Counted from the stretch's first letter, positions 1 to 9,400 are shown. The stretch: DNA of 64,000 nucleotides from Seleniivibrio woodruffii (GCF_004339245.1 NZ_SMGG01000006.1:241087-305086), one strand, 5' to 3'. Translations and numbers: made by a program. Notes: generated from the sequence alone by a model not told the origin.

Positions 1-873
1 TATCTCTTTTTTAGGAAGCTCCGCAAGCTGTGCATACACGCTGTTTTCAATCTCTTTCGCAAGCTCCATGCTGTCGGTTACTACAATTGCGCTGGCAAGC
101 TCGTCGTGTTCCGCCTGAGACAGCATGTCCGCCGCAACGTAGTCGGGGTCGGCTGTGCTGTCGGCAACAATCAGAACCTCGCTGGGGCCTGCTATCATAT
201 CTATATCAACCTTGCCGAACACCATCTTTTTGGCCAGAGCCACATAGATGTTTCCAGGACCGGTTATCTTGCAGACTTTAGGGATGCTCGCAGTTCCGTA
301 GGCAAGGGCCGCAACAGCCTGTGCGCCGCCGACCTTGAATCCTCTGTCCACTCCCGCCAGATAGGCCGCCGCAAGCACCACAGGGTTCACCTGTCCGCCT
401 GTTGCGGGGGTAACCATCACAATCTCATCCACGCCCGCCACCTTGGCAGGCAGAACGTTCATAAGCACGCTGGAGGGATAAACAGCCTTTCCGCCCGGCA
501 CATACACACCAACGCTCTCAAGAGCGGTGACCTTCTGTCCCAGAAAAGTTCCTTTGGATTTTTCATACATCCAGGTGGCTTCAAGCTGTTTCTCATGGAA
601 CTGAACAACGTTCTTTTTTGCATTCTCAAGAGCGGTTTTCAGTCTTTCGGGCAGATTGTCCCATGCGGCCTTCATCTCGTCCTTAGATATCTCTATTCCG
701 CTCTTCTTAATGTCGTATCGGTCAAACTTAAGGGTGTATTCCGCCAGAGCCTCGTCACCGTTTTTGCGGACGTTTGCGATTATATCCAGAACCGTCTGGA
801 GGTATTCACCCTCCATAATGTCGCCTCTGTCCAGAATCTCCTGAAGTTTTTTATCTGTCTTTTTAATTATCAT
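1..873 (-). CDS. hisD: Histidinol dehydrogenase, 5' part (3' end outside window)
   Basis: Last two steps of histidine synthesis: NAD-dependent oxidation of L-histidinol to histidine in the cytosol. The 291 visible codons show the family signatures ESVGVYVPGGKAVYPSS, KVGGAQAVAALAYGT, KITGPGN and the zinc-ligand segment LSQAEHD near residue 255. The family is about 430 residues, so roughly the last third, with the catalytic Glu-His pair, lies beyond the left edge. The ATG at 873 directly follows the TAA of the upstream GGDEF gene (874-876), so the two are probably translated from one mRNA. No other his gene is adjacent; hisI is about 50 kb away, so histidine genes are dispersed. Confidence 0.95.
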   Translation of the reverse strand, partial: MIIKKTDKKLQEILDRGDIMEGEYLQTVLDIIANVRKNGDEALAEYTLKFDRYDIKKSGIEISKDEMKAAWDNLPERLKTALENAKKNVVQFHEKQLEATWMYEKSKGTFLGQKVTALESVGVYVPGGKAVYPSSVLMNVLPAKVAGVDEIVMVTPATGGQVNPVVLAAAYLAGVDRGFKVGGAQAVAALAYGTASIPKVCKITGPGNIYVALAKKMVFGKVDIDMIAGPSEVLIVADSTADPDYVAADMLSQAEHDELASAIVVTDSMELAKEIENSVYAQLAELPKKEI

Positions 874-1923
874 TTAAACACCTGTAAAGAATCCCTTTCC
901 GTTCTTTTTGCTGTAATACAGCCTGCCGTCGGCTATCCGCACAACATCCTCCGGCGAATCCTCAGGCTTGATATCCCCCGGAACAGCGACAACGCCGCCC
1001 GACATGCTGGCAAAATCGAATCCGTAAGTATTGAACACTTTTTTGCCTATATCCTGAAGCCTCTCCACCAGAGTGAACATGTCCGATGTCTCGTGGTTTG
1101 GCAGGATTAGGAAATATTCGTCACCGCCGAACCTGCCGAGAACGTCGCTGGTGCGAAGCCCCGCCTTTATCTCCTCTGCGATCTCACGGATAACGTTGTC
1201 ACCCGTCAGGTGGCCGCAGGAATCGTTTATCTGCTTAAAGTTGTCTATATCCAGCAGGACAAAATAGAATCCCCTGCCGTATCGTCTGTATTCTGCCATG
1301 AGCTTTTCCAGAAACTCAGCCATGGCAAGCTTGTTGTAAGTCCCTGTCATGAAGTCCGTGCGGGTCTGGCGGAAGATAAGCTCTGTGTTGTACATCTTCT
1401 GCAGAGAGACAGAAACGATTGCCGACAGATCCTTCATGAAATCAGTGGAAACCTCGCCGCCGTATTTTGAGGCCTCTTTGCTGTAAAGGTTGATGCTGCC
1501 GATGATGTCCTCCCCGTGGAAAAGGGGTGCGATGAGGTATGACTCCATATCCTCATACACATCGAACTCACTCACAAGATTCAGCCTGCTTTCCCCTGTG
1601 TAGGGGCGTCTTTCCAGAAAGAAAGCCTTGAAAGCGGAGGAATCCATGAAATATACCCTGTGGCCTATGTTGTCCGTTTCACGGTCAAAGTTCATGATGT
1701 CCTTGTTGACACACAGCACTGCTCTGTCCACATCGAATATATCTTCAAGATAATGAAGGGGCTTTTCAATTATCTCCCTGAGGCTCTCCGCCAGAAGAAA
1801 AGAGAACTCAACGGTGCGGAAGCCTTCATGCTTCACCTGATTCCGCTTAACAAGCTCCATCAGCCTGTTCATCTCCTCTTTCAGCTCGGCGTTCTCACGG
1901 ATAATATTGTTCAGCTTATTCAT
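874..1923 (-). CDS. Diguanylate cyclase with DUF484/GAF-like sensor domain
   Basis: Predicted to make cyclic di-GMP from two GTP. The N-terminal 180 residues begin with a short coiled coil and resemble the DUF484 (GAF-like) family. The C-terminal 165 residues are a GGDEF domain with the active-site motif GGDEY in LGRFGGDEYFLIL. An RTSD sequence lies five residues before GGDEY, the position of the product-inhibition I-site RxxD, so feedback control is likely. No membrane segment is visible, so it should be cytosolic. Its ATG overlaps the polA stop by one base (TAATG), and hisD follows with no gap. The ligand of the sensor domain cannot be told from sequence. Confidence 0.9.
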   Translation of the reverse strand: MNKLNNIIRENAELKEEMNRLMELVKRNQVKHEGFRTVEFSFLLAESLREIIEKPLHYLEDIFDVDRAVLCVNKDIMNFDRETDNIGHRVYFMDSSAFKAFFLERRPYTGESRLNLVSEFDVYEDMESYLIAPLFHGEDIIGSINLYSKEASKYGGEVSTDFMKDLSAIVSVSLQKMYNTELIFRQTRTDFMTGTYNKLAMAEFLEKLMAEYRRYGRGFYFVLLDIDNFKQINDSCGHLTGDNVIREIAEEIKAGLRTSDVLGRFGGDEYFLILPNHETSDMFTLVERLQDIGKKVFNTYGFDFASMSGGVVAVPGDIKPEDSPEDVVRIADGRLYYSKKNGKGFFTGV

Positions 1924-4331
1924 TATTTCAACTCTCCAAGATTATTTCCCGCCGCTCCGTTCACCACCAGAGGAACCTCAAGAGTGACAACACTCTCCAT
2001 TATCCTCTGCATGACGGGCGCAAACTCTTCGGCCTGTTCGGCTTTCACCTCAAAGACCAGTTCATCGTGCACCTGAAGCACCATTCGGGCATCGTATTTA
2101 TTATCGGCAATAACCCGCCCGCACTCAACCATGGCCAGCTTTATTATGTCTGCGGCGGAACCCTGCATGGGTACGTTGACCGCTATCCGCTCGCCCCGCA
2201 TGGCAATGGTCTTGTTTCTGCTGTTTATCTCTTTAATATATCTTCTGCGCCCTGCTATGGTCTCCGCATAGCCTTTCGTGCGGGTCTCCTTCACGGTTTT
2301 ATCGATGAAGGTGCGCACCTCGGGATAAGCCGCAAAATATCTTTCTATGAAGGTTTTCGCCTCTTTCTGGGCTATGCCTGTGTCTCTGGACAGACCGAAC
2401 GCCGAAAGTCCGTAGAGGATTCCGAAGTTGACGGCCTTTGCCAGACGGCGCATGTGGGATGTCACCTGATCATGGGCAACATGGAAAATTCCCGCCGCAG
2501 TCTTTGTGTGGATATCCTCATTGTTCCTGTATGCCTCTCTGAGGTTTGCGTCCCCTGTCAGGTGGGCAAGGATCCGAAGCTCTATCTGTGAATAGTCGAA
2601 CGACACGAATTTATATCCCTCCGCAGGCACGAAGGCACTGCGCAGAAGCACGCCGTAGTCCCCTTTCATGGGGATGTTCTGCATGTTCGGGTTAACGGAC
2701 GAAAGCCTGCCCGTTGCTGTCCCCGTCTGCTTGAACGATGTATGTATCCTGCCGTCCGCTCCCGCATAGTCGCAAAGGGGCAGAGCATAGGTAGAGAGCA
2801 GTTTCGTCAGCTCTCTGTATTTCAGTATATTTTCCAGAACCGACGTGTACATGGGGTTCAGCGAAATAAGAGCTTTCAGCGCCTCCTCATCCGTCGAGTT
2901 ACCCGTTTTGGTTTTTTTCAGCGGAACCAGCGACAGCTCATCAAACAGAAAACTCTGGAGCTGTTTGGGGGAGTTGAGGTTAATGTCGTGTCCGATGAAG
3001 TTTTTGATATCATCGCTGACCTTTCCCACCTCGTCACGAAGTCTGTCGGCAACAGCCTCCATAACGCTCTTGTCGAGAGCTATTCCCGCAATCTCCATGT
3101 CCGCCAGAACGTAGGCGCAGGGGAGCTCCATATCAAAATAGATGCTCTCCAGCCTGTTGTCGGCCAGAGCCTGAACCTCTTTCTCCGCCATTGACAGGAG
3201 CCTCGCTATGAACGCCGGAAGCTCTTCCGTCTTCGCCCGCTCAAGACCGCCTGTGTCGGCATCGTTCAGCCAGCTCACAAGCATCAGGTCGTAAATCTTT
3301 TCCGACCTGAAACCCGTCAGCTTGTATATATGCTTTATGTCATAGAAGTATTTAACGTTTTCAAGGGGCTGATCCGTATATTCGCAGTAACAGCCGTCTC
3401 CCGCCGCATAGAGTTTTCCGTTGTCATAAGCCACAAGACTGACCTTGGAAGGCGTGCACTCCTTTATCTCTATGATCTCCGGCTGAATTTCCTCATCCTC
3501 CTGAACCTCTTCGGAGCTTCTGGACACCTTGTCATAAATGCTTTTCAGTTCGTACTCCTGAAGTTTTTCCAGAAGCTTTGCCCTGTCTTCGCCGTCAGCA
3601 GGTTCGGGATCTTTCGGGAGAATATCAAGCTCAACCAGTCTGCGGCTGAGATATGCATTGTCTTTATTGTTCTCCAGATTCTCTTTCAGCTTGCCTTTGA
3701 GCTTGTCCAGATTGGCATAGATGCCGTCCAGATCGCCGTAGTCCGCCAGCAGTTTTGCCGCAGTCTTAGGCCCCACTCCCGCAACACCGGGAATATTGTC
3801 CGAAGTGTCTCCCGCCAGAGCAAGCAGGTCGCCCATGTGCTCCGGATATACGCCGTATTTCTCGAAAACAAGCTCCCTGCCGCCGAATTCGTTGGTCTGG
3901 GAGTCATATATCTTTATTCTGCCGTCAACAAGCTGAAAGACGTCCTTGTCCTTTGTGAGGAGCCCCACCTCGCCCTCTGCGTTCACCGCCAAAGTGGCCA
4001 TGATGTCGTCGCCCTCGTAGCCTTCAACACGGTAATAGGCTATTCCCATCAGCGGGATAAGCTCATCCATTATCTGAAACTGGATATTGAGGTCTTCGGG
4101 CGTTGCGTCCCTTGTGGCCTTATATTCGGGGAAAATGTCGTGACGTCTGTTCTTGCCTTTGTGGTCGAAAACTATTGCCACGTTCTCCTTGCCGAATCTG
4201 CCCGATAGTGTCAGCAGAACGTTCAGCACTCCGTGCACAACGGATGTGGGCACGCCCTTCGAGTTTGTCAGAGGGGGTGATTTGTGGAATGTGCGGAATG
4301 CAATGTAACTGCCGTCTATGATTATTTTCAT
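1923..4331 (-). CDS. polA: DNA polymerase I
   Basis: Repair and Okazaki-fragment processing polymerase, 802 residues, shorter than the 928 of E. coli. Residues 1-285 are the 5'-3' exonuclease domain (GYEGDDIMATLA, ALAGDTSDNIPGVAGVGPKT). The polymerase domain shows motif A (SFDYSQIELR, near 580), motif B (RRLAKAVNFGILYGLS) and motif C (LQVHDELVFE). The middle 3'-5' exonuclease region is short and lacks the DxE metal-binding motif, so proofreading is probably lost, as in Taq-type enzymes. The gene overlaps gpsA by four bases (ATGA) and the next gene by one base, which suggests one operon gpsA-polA-GGDEF-hisD. Confidence 0.97.
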   Translation of the reverse strand: MKIIIDGSYIAFRTFHKSPPLTNSKGVPTSVVHGVLNVLLTLSGRFGKENVAIVFDHKGKNRRHDIFPEYKATRDATPEDLNIQFQIMDELIPLMGIAYYRVEGYEGDDIMATLAVNAEGEVGLLTKDKDVFQLVDGRIKIYDSQTNEFGGRELVFEKYGVYPEHMGDLLALAGDTSDNIPGVAGVGPKTAAKLLADYGDLDGIYANLDKLKGKLKENLENNKDNAYLSRRLVELDILPKDPEPADGEDRAKLLEKLQEYELKSIYDKVSRSSEEVQEDEEIQPEIIEIKECTPSKVSLVAYDNGKLYAAGDGCYCEYTDQPLENVKYFYDIKHIYKLTGFRSEKIYDLMLVSWLNDADTGGLERAKTEELPAFIARLLSMAEKEVQALADNRLESIYFDMELPCAYVLADMEIAGIALDKSVMEAVADRLRDEVGKVSDDIKNFIGHDINLNSPKQLQSFLFDELSLVPLKKTKTGNSTDEEALKALISLNPMYTSVLENILKYRELTKLLSTYALPLCDYAGADGRIHTSFKQTGTATGRLSSVNPNMQNIPMKGDYGVLLRSAFVPAEGYKFVSFDYSQIELRILAHLTGDANLREAYRNNEDIHTKTAAGIFHVAHDQVTSHMRRLAKAVNFGILYGLSAFGLSRDTGIAQKEAKTFIERYFAAYPEVRTFIDKTVKETRTKGYAETIAGRRRYIKEINSRNKTIAMRGERIAVNVPMQGSAADIIKLAMVECGRVIADNKYDARMVLQVHDELVFEVKAEQAEEFAPVMQRIMESVVTLEVPLVVNGAAGNNLGELK

Positions 4332-5320
4332 ATTCTTTCGCTCGTGAGCCTGCGGCTCATAAGGTCTTTTACCGAATCCAGCGGTTTTTTATTGTTGTAG
4401 AGGATCTCGTAGACCTCGTTTATGATGGGAGTGTCAACTCCCAGCCTTTTTGCCAGAAGATATGCCGCCTTGGTTGTGTATACCCCTTCGGCAACGTTGT
4501 TCGTTGAAGCAGTGACTTCGGCCAGTGTCATTCCGGAGGCTATCTTAAGCCCTGCCTGCCTGTTTCTGGAGAGATCACCCGTACAGGTGAGCACAAGGTC
4601 GCCCATGCCCGAAAGTCCCATGAAAGTCTCAGCCTTGCCTCCGAGAGCTATGCCAAGCCTTGCCATCTCTGTCAGACCTCTTGTGATGAGTCCCGCTCTG
4701 GCATTATGACCGAACCCAAGCCCGTCGGATATCCCTGTGGCAATGGCCATTACGTTCTTGATTGCTCCGCCCACCTCAACCCCGATCATGTCATCGCAGT
4801 AATAGCAGCGGAAATAGTTGTTCGAAAGGAGGTTCTGCCACCATTTGGCTTCCTCTTCGTCTGCGGCGGCGATGCTCACCGCTGTGGGCATTCTGCCAGC
4901 CACCTCTTTTGCGAATGAGGGGCCAGAGAGAACGGAAAACTTTCCGTCGAACTCACGCTCCAGAATATGCACAACAAGGTCGCCGGTGTCTATCTCGATA
5001 CCCTTTGTGGCAATAAGGATGCTCTTGCCGCTGAAAGCGGATGCATACTGCTTTGCAACCCTGCCGGAAAACTGTGTGGGCACCGTCCAGATTATATGGT
5101 CGCAGTCTATATTCGCTATCTCTGAAAAATGCTTTGAACCGATATTTTCAGGAAGCTTTATCCCCTTCATGTAAAGGGTGTTTTCGTTACTTTCGTTGAT
5201 ACTTTTGACGACCTCGTCCTCCAGAGCGTAAATAACCACCCTCTCTGAAGATTCCGCCGCCAGAGCCGCCAGAGCCGTGCCCCAGTTGCCGGCGCCGATG
5301 ACAGCCGTTTTTCCTTGCAT
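4328..5320 (-). CDS. gpsA: Glycerol-3-phosphate dehydrogenase [NAD(P)+]
   Basis: Reduces dihydroxyacetone phosphate to sn-glycerol 3-phosphate for phospholipid synthesis. The N-terminal Rossmann motif is GAGNWGTALA. The catalytic-lysine region is GGAIKNVMAIATGISDG, and FLGLSGMGD-like and LTCTGDLSRNR segments follow. The frame is open upstream to 5392, but the ATG at 5320 puts the Rossmann motif at the expected distance and has a GGGGGA ribosome site before it. The longer version would add 24 hydrophobic residues unlike the family. This gives 330 residues, the normal length. It heads the gpsA-polA operon and is divergent from the ComFB-like gene. Confidence 0.96.
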   Translation of the reverse strand: MQGKTAVIGAGNWGTALAALAAESSERVVIYALEDEVVKSINESNENTLYMKGIKLPENIGSKHFSEIANIDCDHIIWTVPTQFSGRVAKQYASAFSGKSILIATKGIEIDTGDLVVHILEREFDGKFSVLSGPSFAKEVAGRMPTAVSIAAADEEEAKWWQNLLSNNYFRCYYCDDMIGVEVGGAIKNVMAIATGISDGLGFGHNARAGLITRGLTEMARLGIALGGKAETFMGLSGMGDLVLTCTGDLSRNRQAGLKIASGMTLAEVTASTNNVAEGVYTTKAAYLLAKRLGVDTPIINEVYEILYNNKKPLDSVKDLMSRRLTSERI

Positions 5321-5343
5321 AGAGTCCCCCGCAATGTTATATT
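5315..5343 (+). promoter_or_regulatory. Candidate sigma-70 promoter for the ComFB-like gene
   Basis: TTGCAT (5315-5320) and TATATT (5338-5343) are separated by 17 bases, 35 bases before the ComFB-like start. The -10 hexamer matches 5 of 6 consensus bases; the -35 matches only TTG. It overlaps the gpsA start codon on the other strand. Confidence 0.35.
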
Positions 5344-5378
5344 TCAATGCATATACAAAGAAAATTGTAGGTGCTTTT

Positions 5379-5663
5379 ATGCTTAAAATCAATCAATATG
5401 ACATAGAGCTTCTGAAAAACGTCAACGAACAGAGAGCATGGGAGATTTTCCCTGTGTTCCTTGAGCACAACCCCGAAGTCTGCACCTGCTCCAGCTGTAT
5501 ACTTGATATTATGGCCATCACCCTGAACAGCCTGCCCCCCTGCTATCAGACAAACGAGCACAATGTGAACGCCGCACGCAACAAGGTTTCCGATGAAGAG
5601 ATTTACAGAAAGATGAAGGAAGCCTCAATAGTGGTTAAACAGAGACCCAGACACAACAGATAG
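5379..5663 (+). CDS. ComFB-family protein (late competence development ComFB-like)
   Basis: A 94-residue cytosolic protein of the ComFB family, known from a Bacillus competence operon but found widely in bacteria that lack natural competence systems. Recent work links some members to cyclic-dinucleotide binding, so a regulatory role is possible. Family features are the cysteine cluster CTCSSCILDIMAITLN and LPPCYQTN. The start at 5379 is chosen because the family begins just before the Asn/Ile-rich helix, and GTAGGTG precedes it. It stands alone on the plus strand between two minus-strand operons, and its stop is one base from the convergent next gene. Confidence 0.8.
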   Translation: MLKINQYDIELLKNVNEQRAWEIFPVFLEHNPEVCTCSSCILDIMAITLNSLPPCYQTNEHNVNAARNKVSDEEIYRKMKEASIVVKQRPRHNR

Positions 5664-5664
5664 G

Positions 5665-7092
5665 CTATTGCTTCTCGAAGTAGTAGTAGATATCCTGACC
5701 GATTATCCTTTTCAGCATAACGGCTCTGGCCGAACGGTTCACGGGTTTTGCGAACTGATAGATTATTTTTCCGTCAGAAGACTTTACAGCACCCTCTTTC
5801 AGCATGAAAACATGGTCGCATGATGCGGGCTTTTCCTCCGGAACACCTTCCGTGCCGGCCGCAGTGAAATATTTTATCTTAAGATCAAGATCCAGAAAAT
5901 ATCCCTTTCCTTCCTTCACACAGACCTGATTCAAAGCGGGAGAACCAAGCATAACATTCTGTCTGTAGACCTCCTGAAGATCCACAAACGATAGCACACC
6001 CTCTTTTTTCAGGAACAGCATGCTCTCGGAATACAAGCCGGAATCAGCCTGAGCGGGGGATTTCTTCGCCGTGTCAACATCGGTTATGTAGCCGTCACAG
6101 AACATTTTTCCGCTTCGTTTCAGAAAGAAACAGCCGTCCTTGCCCTGCATCTGCCCGACCTTTTTAAGCACTCCCGTGCCTGTTTCCGGCTGAAGCTGGA
6201 TGAGTTTGTTATCCACTGTATAAACGAATATATTATCTGCCGAATACTGAATTGCTTTTATCCTGTAGGCTTCGGAAGAGATAGCACTGAACTTGCCGTC
6301 ACGCATGTTCAGCAGAGCCAGTTTTCCGCTGTCCGTTGCAAACAGAAGGTGGGTCGATCCTACAGCACCGTATACCACATATCCCATGAAGTCGCCCTCA
6401 TGGTAGATAGTTGCCTTGAATTTATCGCTGAACACATAGTGTCTGGGTGTGAACTCCAGAAGTCCCGCACTGCCGAGATAAAATCCTTTGCCCTCGGCGG
6501 GGAACTTTTTAATTGTCCCGCACCTGCCGATATCCGCTATCAGAGCCTCTTTTTTACCTGTCAGAAGTACGGAGTCTCCGCTCAGCTGGATGCCTGTAAA
6601 GTCACCTTCGACATATATCTCGGGACATTTAGTATAGTTGCTTTCAATTTTATCTTTTTTCAGGATAACAAGGCGGCCGTTCTCATAGTCCATATCGATT
6701 GCGTCCTGAGATACGGTGAGCACGGTGGGTTCTTTGGAATATTTATAGATGGAGGCAAGGGAAACGTCGGATTCCGGCATTTCCAGTTCAAAAAGAGCAG
6801 GTTCATCCGGCTTGGTTATGCCGTTCTTTATTGTCATCGAGATGAGATTCTGCTGATCATCCGATGGCGCAGAGGTATCAGGAACAGCCTTCCGAGGCGC
6901 ATCCACAGTGGCACAGGCAACACAGAGCAGCAGCATCACAGCGGATGCCGACAGCCTGAAGAACCTGACCAGAGGATGCTTTTTGCGGTTTTTGAGGGCG
7001 GGGAAAACTTTGGAGCTTAGCTCCTGTTTCTCCTGATCCGTAATTTCCGCCGATTTCAGCTTAGAAGCCAATGAATCTAACCTCTCTTTCAA
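5665..7092 (-). CDS. Unknown single-pass membrane-anchored protein, probable beta-propeller
   Basis: I do not recognise a named family. A basic, helical, cytosolic N-terminus of about 45 residues is followed by one hydrophobic segment (SASAVMLLLCVACA), so the rest probably lies in the periplasm. Downstream there are many short beta-strand stretches with repeated aromatic and glycine spacing that resemble a propeller fold. The frame is open to 7176. I favour the TTG at 7092, which follows AGGGATCAGAC, giving 475 residues and a 32-base overlap with the end of murB; the start is uncertain. It is last in the lolD-mtnP-murB operon, which suggests an envelope role, but this is inference. Confidence 0.6.
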   Translation of the reverse strand: MKERLDSLASKLKSAEITDQEKQELSSKVFPALKNRKKHPLVRFFRLSASAVMLLLCVACATVDAPRKAVPDTSAPSDDQQNLISMTIKNGITKPDEPALFELEMPESDVSLASIYKYSKEPTVLTVSQDAIDMDYENGRLVILKKDKIESNYTKCPEIYVEGDFTGIQLSGDSVLLTGKKEALIADIGRCGTIKKFPAEGKGFYLGSAGLLEFTPRHYVFSDKFKATIYHEGDFMGYVVYGAVGSTHLLFATDSGKLALLNMRDGKFSAISSEAYRIKAIQYSADNIFVYTVDNKLIQLQPETGTGVLKKVGQMQGKDGCFFLKRSGKMFCDGYITDVDTAKKSPAQADSGLYSESMLFLKKEGVLSFVDLQEVYRQNVMLGSPALNQVCVKEGKGYFLDLDLKIKYFTAAGTEGVPEEKPASCDHVFMLKEGAVKSSDGKIIYQFAKPVNRSARAVMLKRIIGQDIYYYFEKQ

Positions 7093-7918
7093 GTCTGATC
7101 CCTGTTTCCTTCTCCACAGTGTCCTGCACATGGAGTATAAGTGAATATATATCGTCCGATGCGGCATTGTCCACATTCAGAATGAAATTCGCATGTTTTT
7201 CCGAAACAACAGCCCCGCCGATCCGGAATCCTTTCAGCCCACATTTCTCAATGAGGGTTCCTGCATAGTTCCCCTCAGGTCTCTTAAAAACCGACCCGCA
7301 CGAGGGAAAATCCAGCGGCTGCTTTTCGTCCCTCTTGGCCAGTATCTCAGCTCTTCTGACCTTGATAGCCTCCGGTTCGCCCTGTTTCAGCCGGAACATA
7401 GCTCCGGTGACAACCCCTTTCAGTCCGTCAGCCCTGCGGTAGCCGAATCCGGCGTCCGCATTCTGAACCCTGTATCTTCTGCCGTCCCAGTCCATCATGT
7501 CGACGCAGACAGCTATATCTTTTATCTCGGTTGCAAAGGCTCCGGCATTCATGCGCACAGCCCCGCCGACAGTTCCCGGAATGCCCGACATATCCTCCAT
7601 GCCGCAAAGTCCTGCCTGAGCGGTCATTTCCGCCAGATCGTCTATCATTATCCCCGCTCCGGCATATACCTCGGTTCCGTTCACAGTGGTGTGGCAGTTA
7701 AGCCCCGCAGTGTTTATCACAATACCGCTGACACCCTTATCACTTATCAGCACGTTGTAGCCGCCGCCAAGAATGGTTATTTCAAGGCCTTTCTCTGCGG
7801 CAAATGCCAGCGCCTCAGCCAGTTCATCGTCGGTCTGAACTGCGGCATAAAACTCAGCCGCACCGCCCGTTCTGTAACTGCAGAGGTCTTTGAGTATTCT
7901 GTTCTGTTCTATCATCAT
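7061..7918 (-). CDS. murB: UDP-N-acetylenolpyruvoylglucosamine reductase
   Basis: FAD enzyme that makes UDP-N-acetylmuramate, the second committed step of peptidoglycan synthesis, in the cytosol. At 285 residues it is the shorter type. The FAD-binding part contains ILGGGYNVLISD and SGIPGTVGGAVRMNAGAFA. The C-terminal active-site region has PSCGSVFKRPEGN, with the catalytic serine position in the GS pair, and VVSEKHANFILN. Its ATG overlaps the stop of the upstream phosphorylase (ATGA), so it is translationally coupled. No other mur genes are nearby. Confidence 0.97.
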   Translation of the reverse strand: MMIEQNRILKDLCSYRTGGAAEFYAAVQTDDELAEALAFAAEKGLEITILGGGYNVLISDKGVSGIVINTAGLNCHTTVNGTEVYAGAGIMIDDLAEMTAQAGLCGMEDMSGIPGTVGGAVRMNAGAFATEIKDIAVCVDMMDWDGRRYRVQNADAGFGYRRADGLKGVVTGAMFRLKQGEPEAIKVRRAEILAKRDEKQPLDFPSCGSVFKRPEGNYAGTLIEKCGLKGFRIGGAVVSEKHANFILNVDNAASDDIYSLILHVQDTVEKETGIRLEREVRFIGF

Positions 7919-8706
7919 TTGCTGATCTTTGTGCCTTCAAGTGCTGTCACACAGCCGCAGTTCCTGTCGCTGTGATATACGGCAGGCAGGTTTCTCATCA
8001 GCCTCTTCAGCTTCTCGCCCGCCCTGTGCATCTCGGCAACCACTTCATCCGATGTGAGTTTCTCTGTTGTGGTGCCCGCCGCAAAGTTGGTGATGACGCT
8101 GATGTTCGTATAGCATATCTCCTTCTCTCTGGCCAGTGCGCACTCGGGGAATAGGGTCATGCCCACGAGGTCTGCACCCCAGCGGTCAAACGCCCGTATT
8201 TCAGCCGCTGTCTCCAGTCGGGGGCCGTTTGTGCAAAGATAGGTTCCACCCCTGTAAGCAGGAACGTTAGCCCTTTCAGCTGCCTCAGCCATTATGCCTC
8301 TGAGGACGGGACAGAAAGGCTCTGTGAAGTCTATATGGTGAACGTTGTTCTCTTCAAAATAGGTGTGTCTGCGCCCGTTTGTAAAATCTATTCCGTTGCC
8401 GGGGATTACTATGTCTCCCGGTCGGTAGCTCCTGTTTATGCCGCCTGTGGCTGTAAAGCTGAAAATATTCTTTATACCCAGCTGGCTGAATCCGTCGATA
8501 TTCGCTCTGTAGTTGACCAGATGGGGCGGAAACGAATGGTTTCTGCCGTGTCTGTTAAGGAAGTACAGCTCCAGATCCCCGAAATGGAAACAGCGGTAGC
8601 TGTCGGATGGGTCTCCGTATTCAGTGGAAACTTTTATCTCATTGATAAATTCAAAACCTTCAATCTCATATAATCCGCTTCCGCCGATTATGCCGACCTT
8701 CGTCAT
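7915..8706 (-). CDS. MTAP/MTIP-family purine nucleoside phosphorylase
   Basis: Cleaves a methylthio-nucleoside with phosphate during polyamine and S-adenosylmethionine by-product salvage. The 263-residue protein has the phosphate-binding GGSGLYE start, the NRHGRNHSFPPHLVNYRANI stretch and the GPRLETAAEIR substrate loop. In adenine-specific MTAP the purine-binding loop carries aspartates (DYDxW-like). Here the loop reads VITNFAAG, which resembles the 6-oxopurine type described for Pseudomonas methylthioinosine phosphorylase. The substrate may therefore be methylthioinosine rather than methylthioadenosine. It is coupled to lolD before it and murB after it by 4-base overlaps. Confidence 0.88.
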   Translation of the reverse strand: MTKVGIIGGSGLYEIEGFEFINEIKVSTEYGDPSDSYRCFHFGDLELYFLNRHGRNHSFPPHLVNYRANIDGFSQLGIKNIFSFTATGGINRSYRPGDIVIPGNGIDFTNGRRHTYFEENNVHHIDFTEPFCPVLRGIMAEAAERANVPAYRGGTYLCTNGPRLETAAEIRAFDRWGADLVGMTLFPECALAREKEICYTNISVITNFAAGTTTEKLTSDEVVAEMHRAGEKLKRLMRNLPAVYHSDRNCGCVTALEGTKISK

Positions 8707-9353
8707 GCTTTCTCCATTTTGATAACCCTGTCGCAGGACTCAGCTATCTCATCATCATGGGTAACTATTAATACAGTAATACCATCATTTTTCAGAGAAT
8801 CAAACATTGATAACACTTCTGCGCTGTTTTTTTTATCCAGACTGCCTGTGGGTTCATCAGCAAGTATCATGGAAGGCCTGTTCATGAGTGCTCTGGCAAG
8901 TGCTGTCCTCTGCTGTTCGCCGCCTGAAAGCTGTGCGGGAAAATGCGATGTTCTGTCTGCCAGACCGAATCTTGTCAGCAGTTCTTCCGCTCTCTCCCTT
9001 GCTTCCTTTTCATTTGAACCTGTTATTATGGCAGGCATCATAACGTTTTCAAGAGCTGTAAAGTCTTCCAGCAGATAATGAAACTGAAAAATAAACCCGA
9101 CCTCTCTGTTGCGGTACTGGTCTATCTCTTTTCCTTTCTTGTCCAGAACGTTTTCGCCCTTAAAACTGACTATTCCGTTGTCGGCACTGTCCAAACCGCC
9201 GATTATCTGCAAAAGTGTGGACTTTCCTGCTCCAGACTGCCCCACAATTGCCACTCGCTCCCCTGCCGCAACCGACATAGAAAAATTATTCAGCACATGG
9301 ATAGCCGACTCACCCGCCCCGAAAGTTTTATTAAGATTGATTACTTCAAGCAT
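8703..9353 (-). CDS. lolD: LolD-type ABC transporter ATP-binding protein
   Basis: ATPase of the MacB/LolD class, which powers lipoprotein release from the inner membrane. In 216 residues it has Walker A GQSGAGKST, signature LSGGEQQRTALARAL, Walker B MILADEPTGSLD and the switch histidine in VTHDDE. Length and the FIFQFHYLLEDFTALENV Q-loop region fit LolD. No LolC/LolE permease gene is adjacent, so the partner is encoded elsewhere or the assignment within the LolD/MacB/FtsE group could be wrong. It is first in a four-gene minus-strand operon. Confidence 0.85.
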   Translation of the reverse strand: MLEVINLNKTFGAGESAIHVLNNFSMSVAAGERVAIVGQSGAGKSTLLQIIGGLDSADNGIVSFKGENVLDKKGKEIDQYRNREVGFIFQFHYLLEDFTALENVMMPAIITGSNEKEARERAEELLTRFGLADRTSHFPAQLSGGEQQRTALARALMNRPSMILADEPTGSLDKKNSAEVLSMFDSLKNDGITVLIVTHDDEIAESCDRVIKMEKA

Positions 9354-9400
9354 TTTCCACCTGTTGTTATGAGGCCGCTGCGATACTGCTGTAACAATAA

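Noticed and set aside
106..1110. Long open frame on plus strand opposite hisD
   Set aside because: Its protein has low-complexity His/Arg/Ser sequence with no family, and it is antisense to a clear hisD and GGDEF gene.
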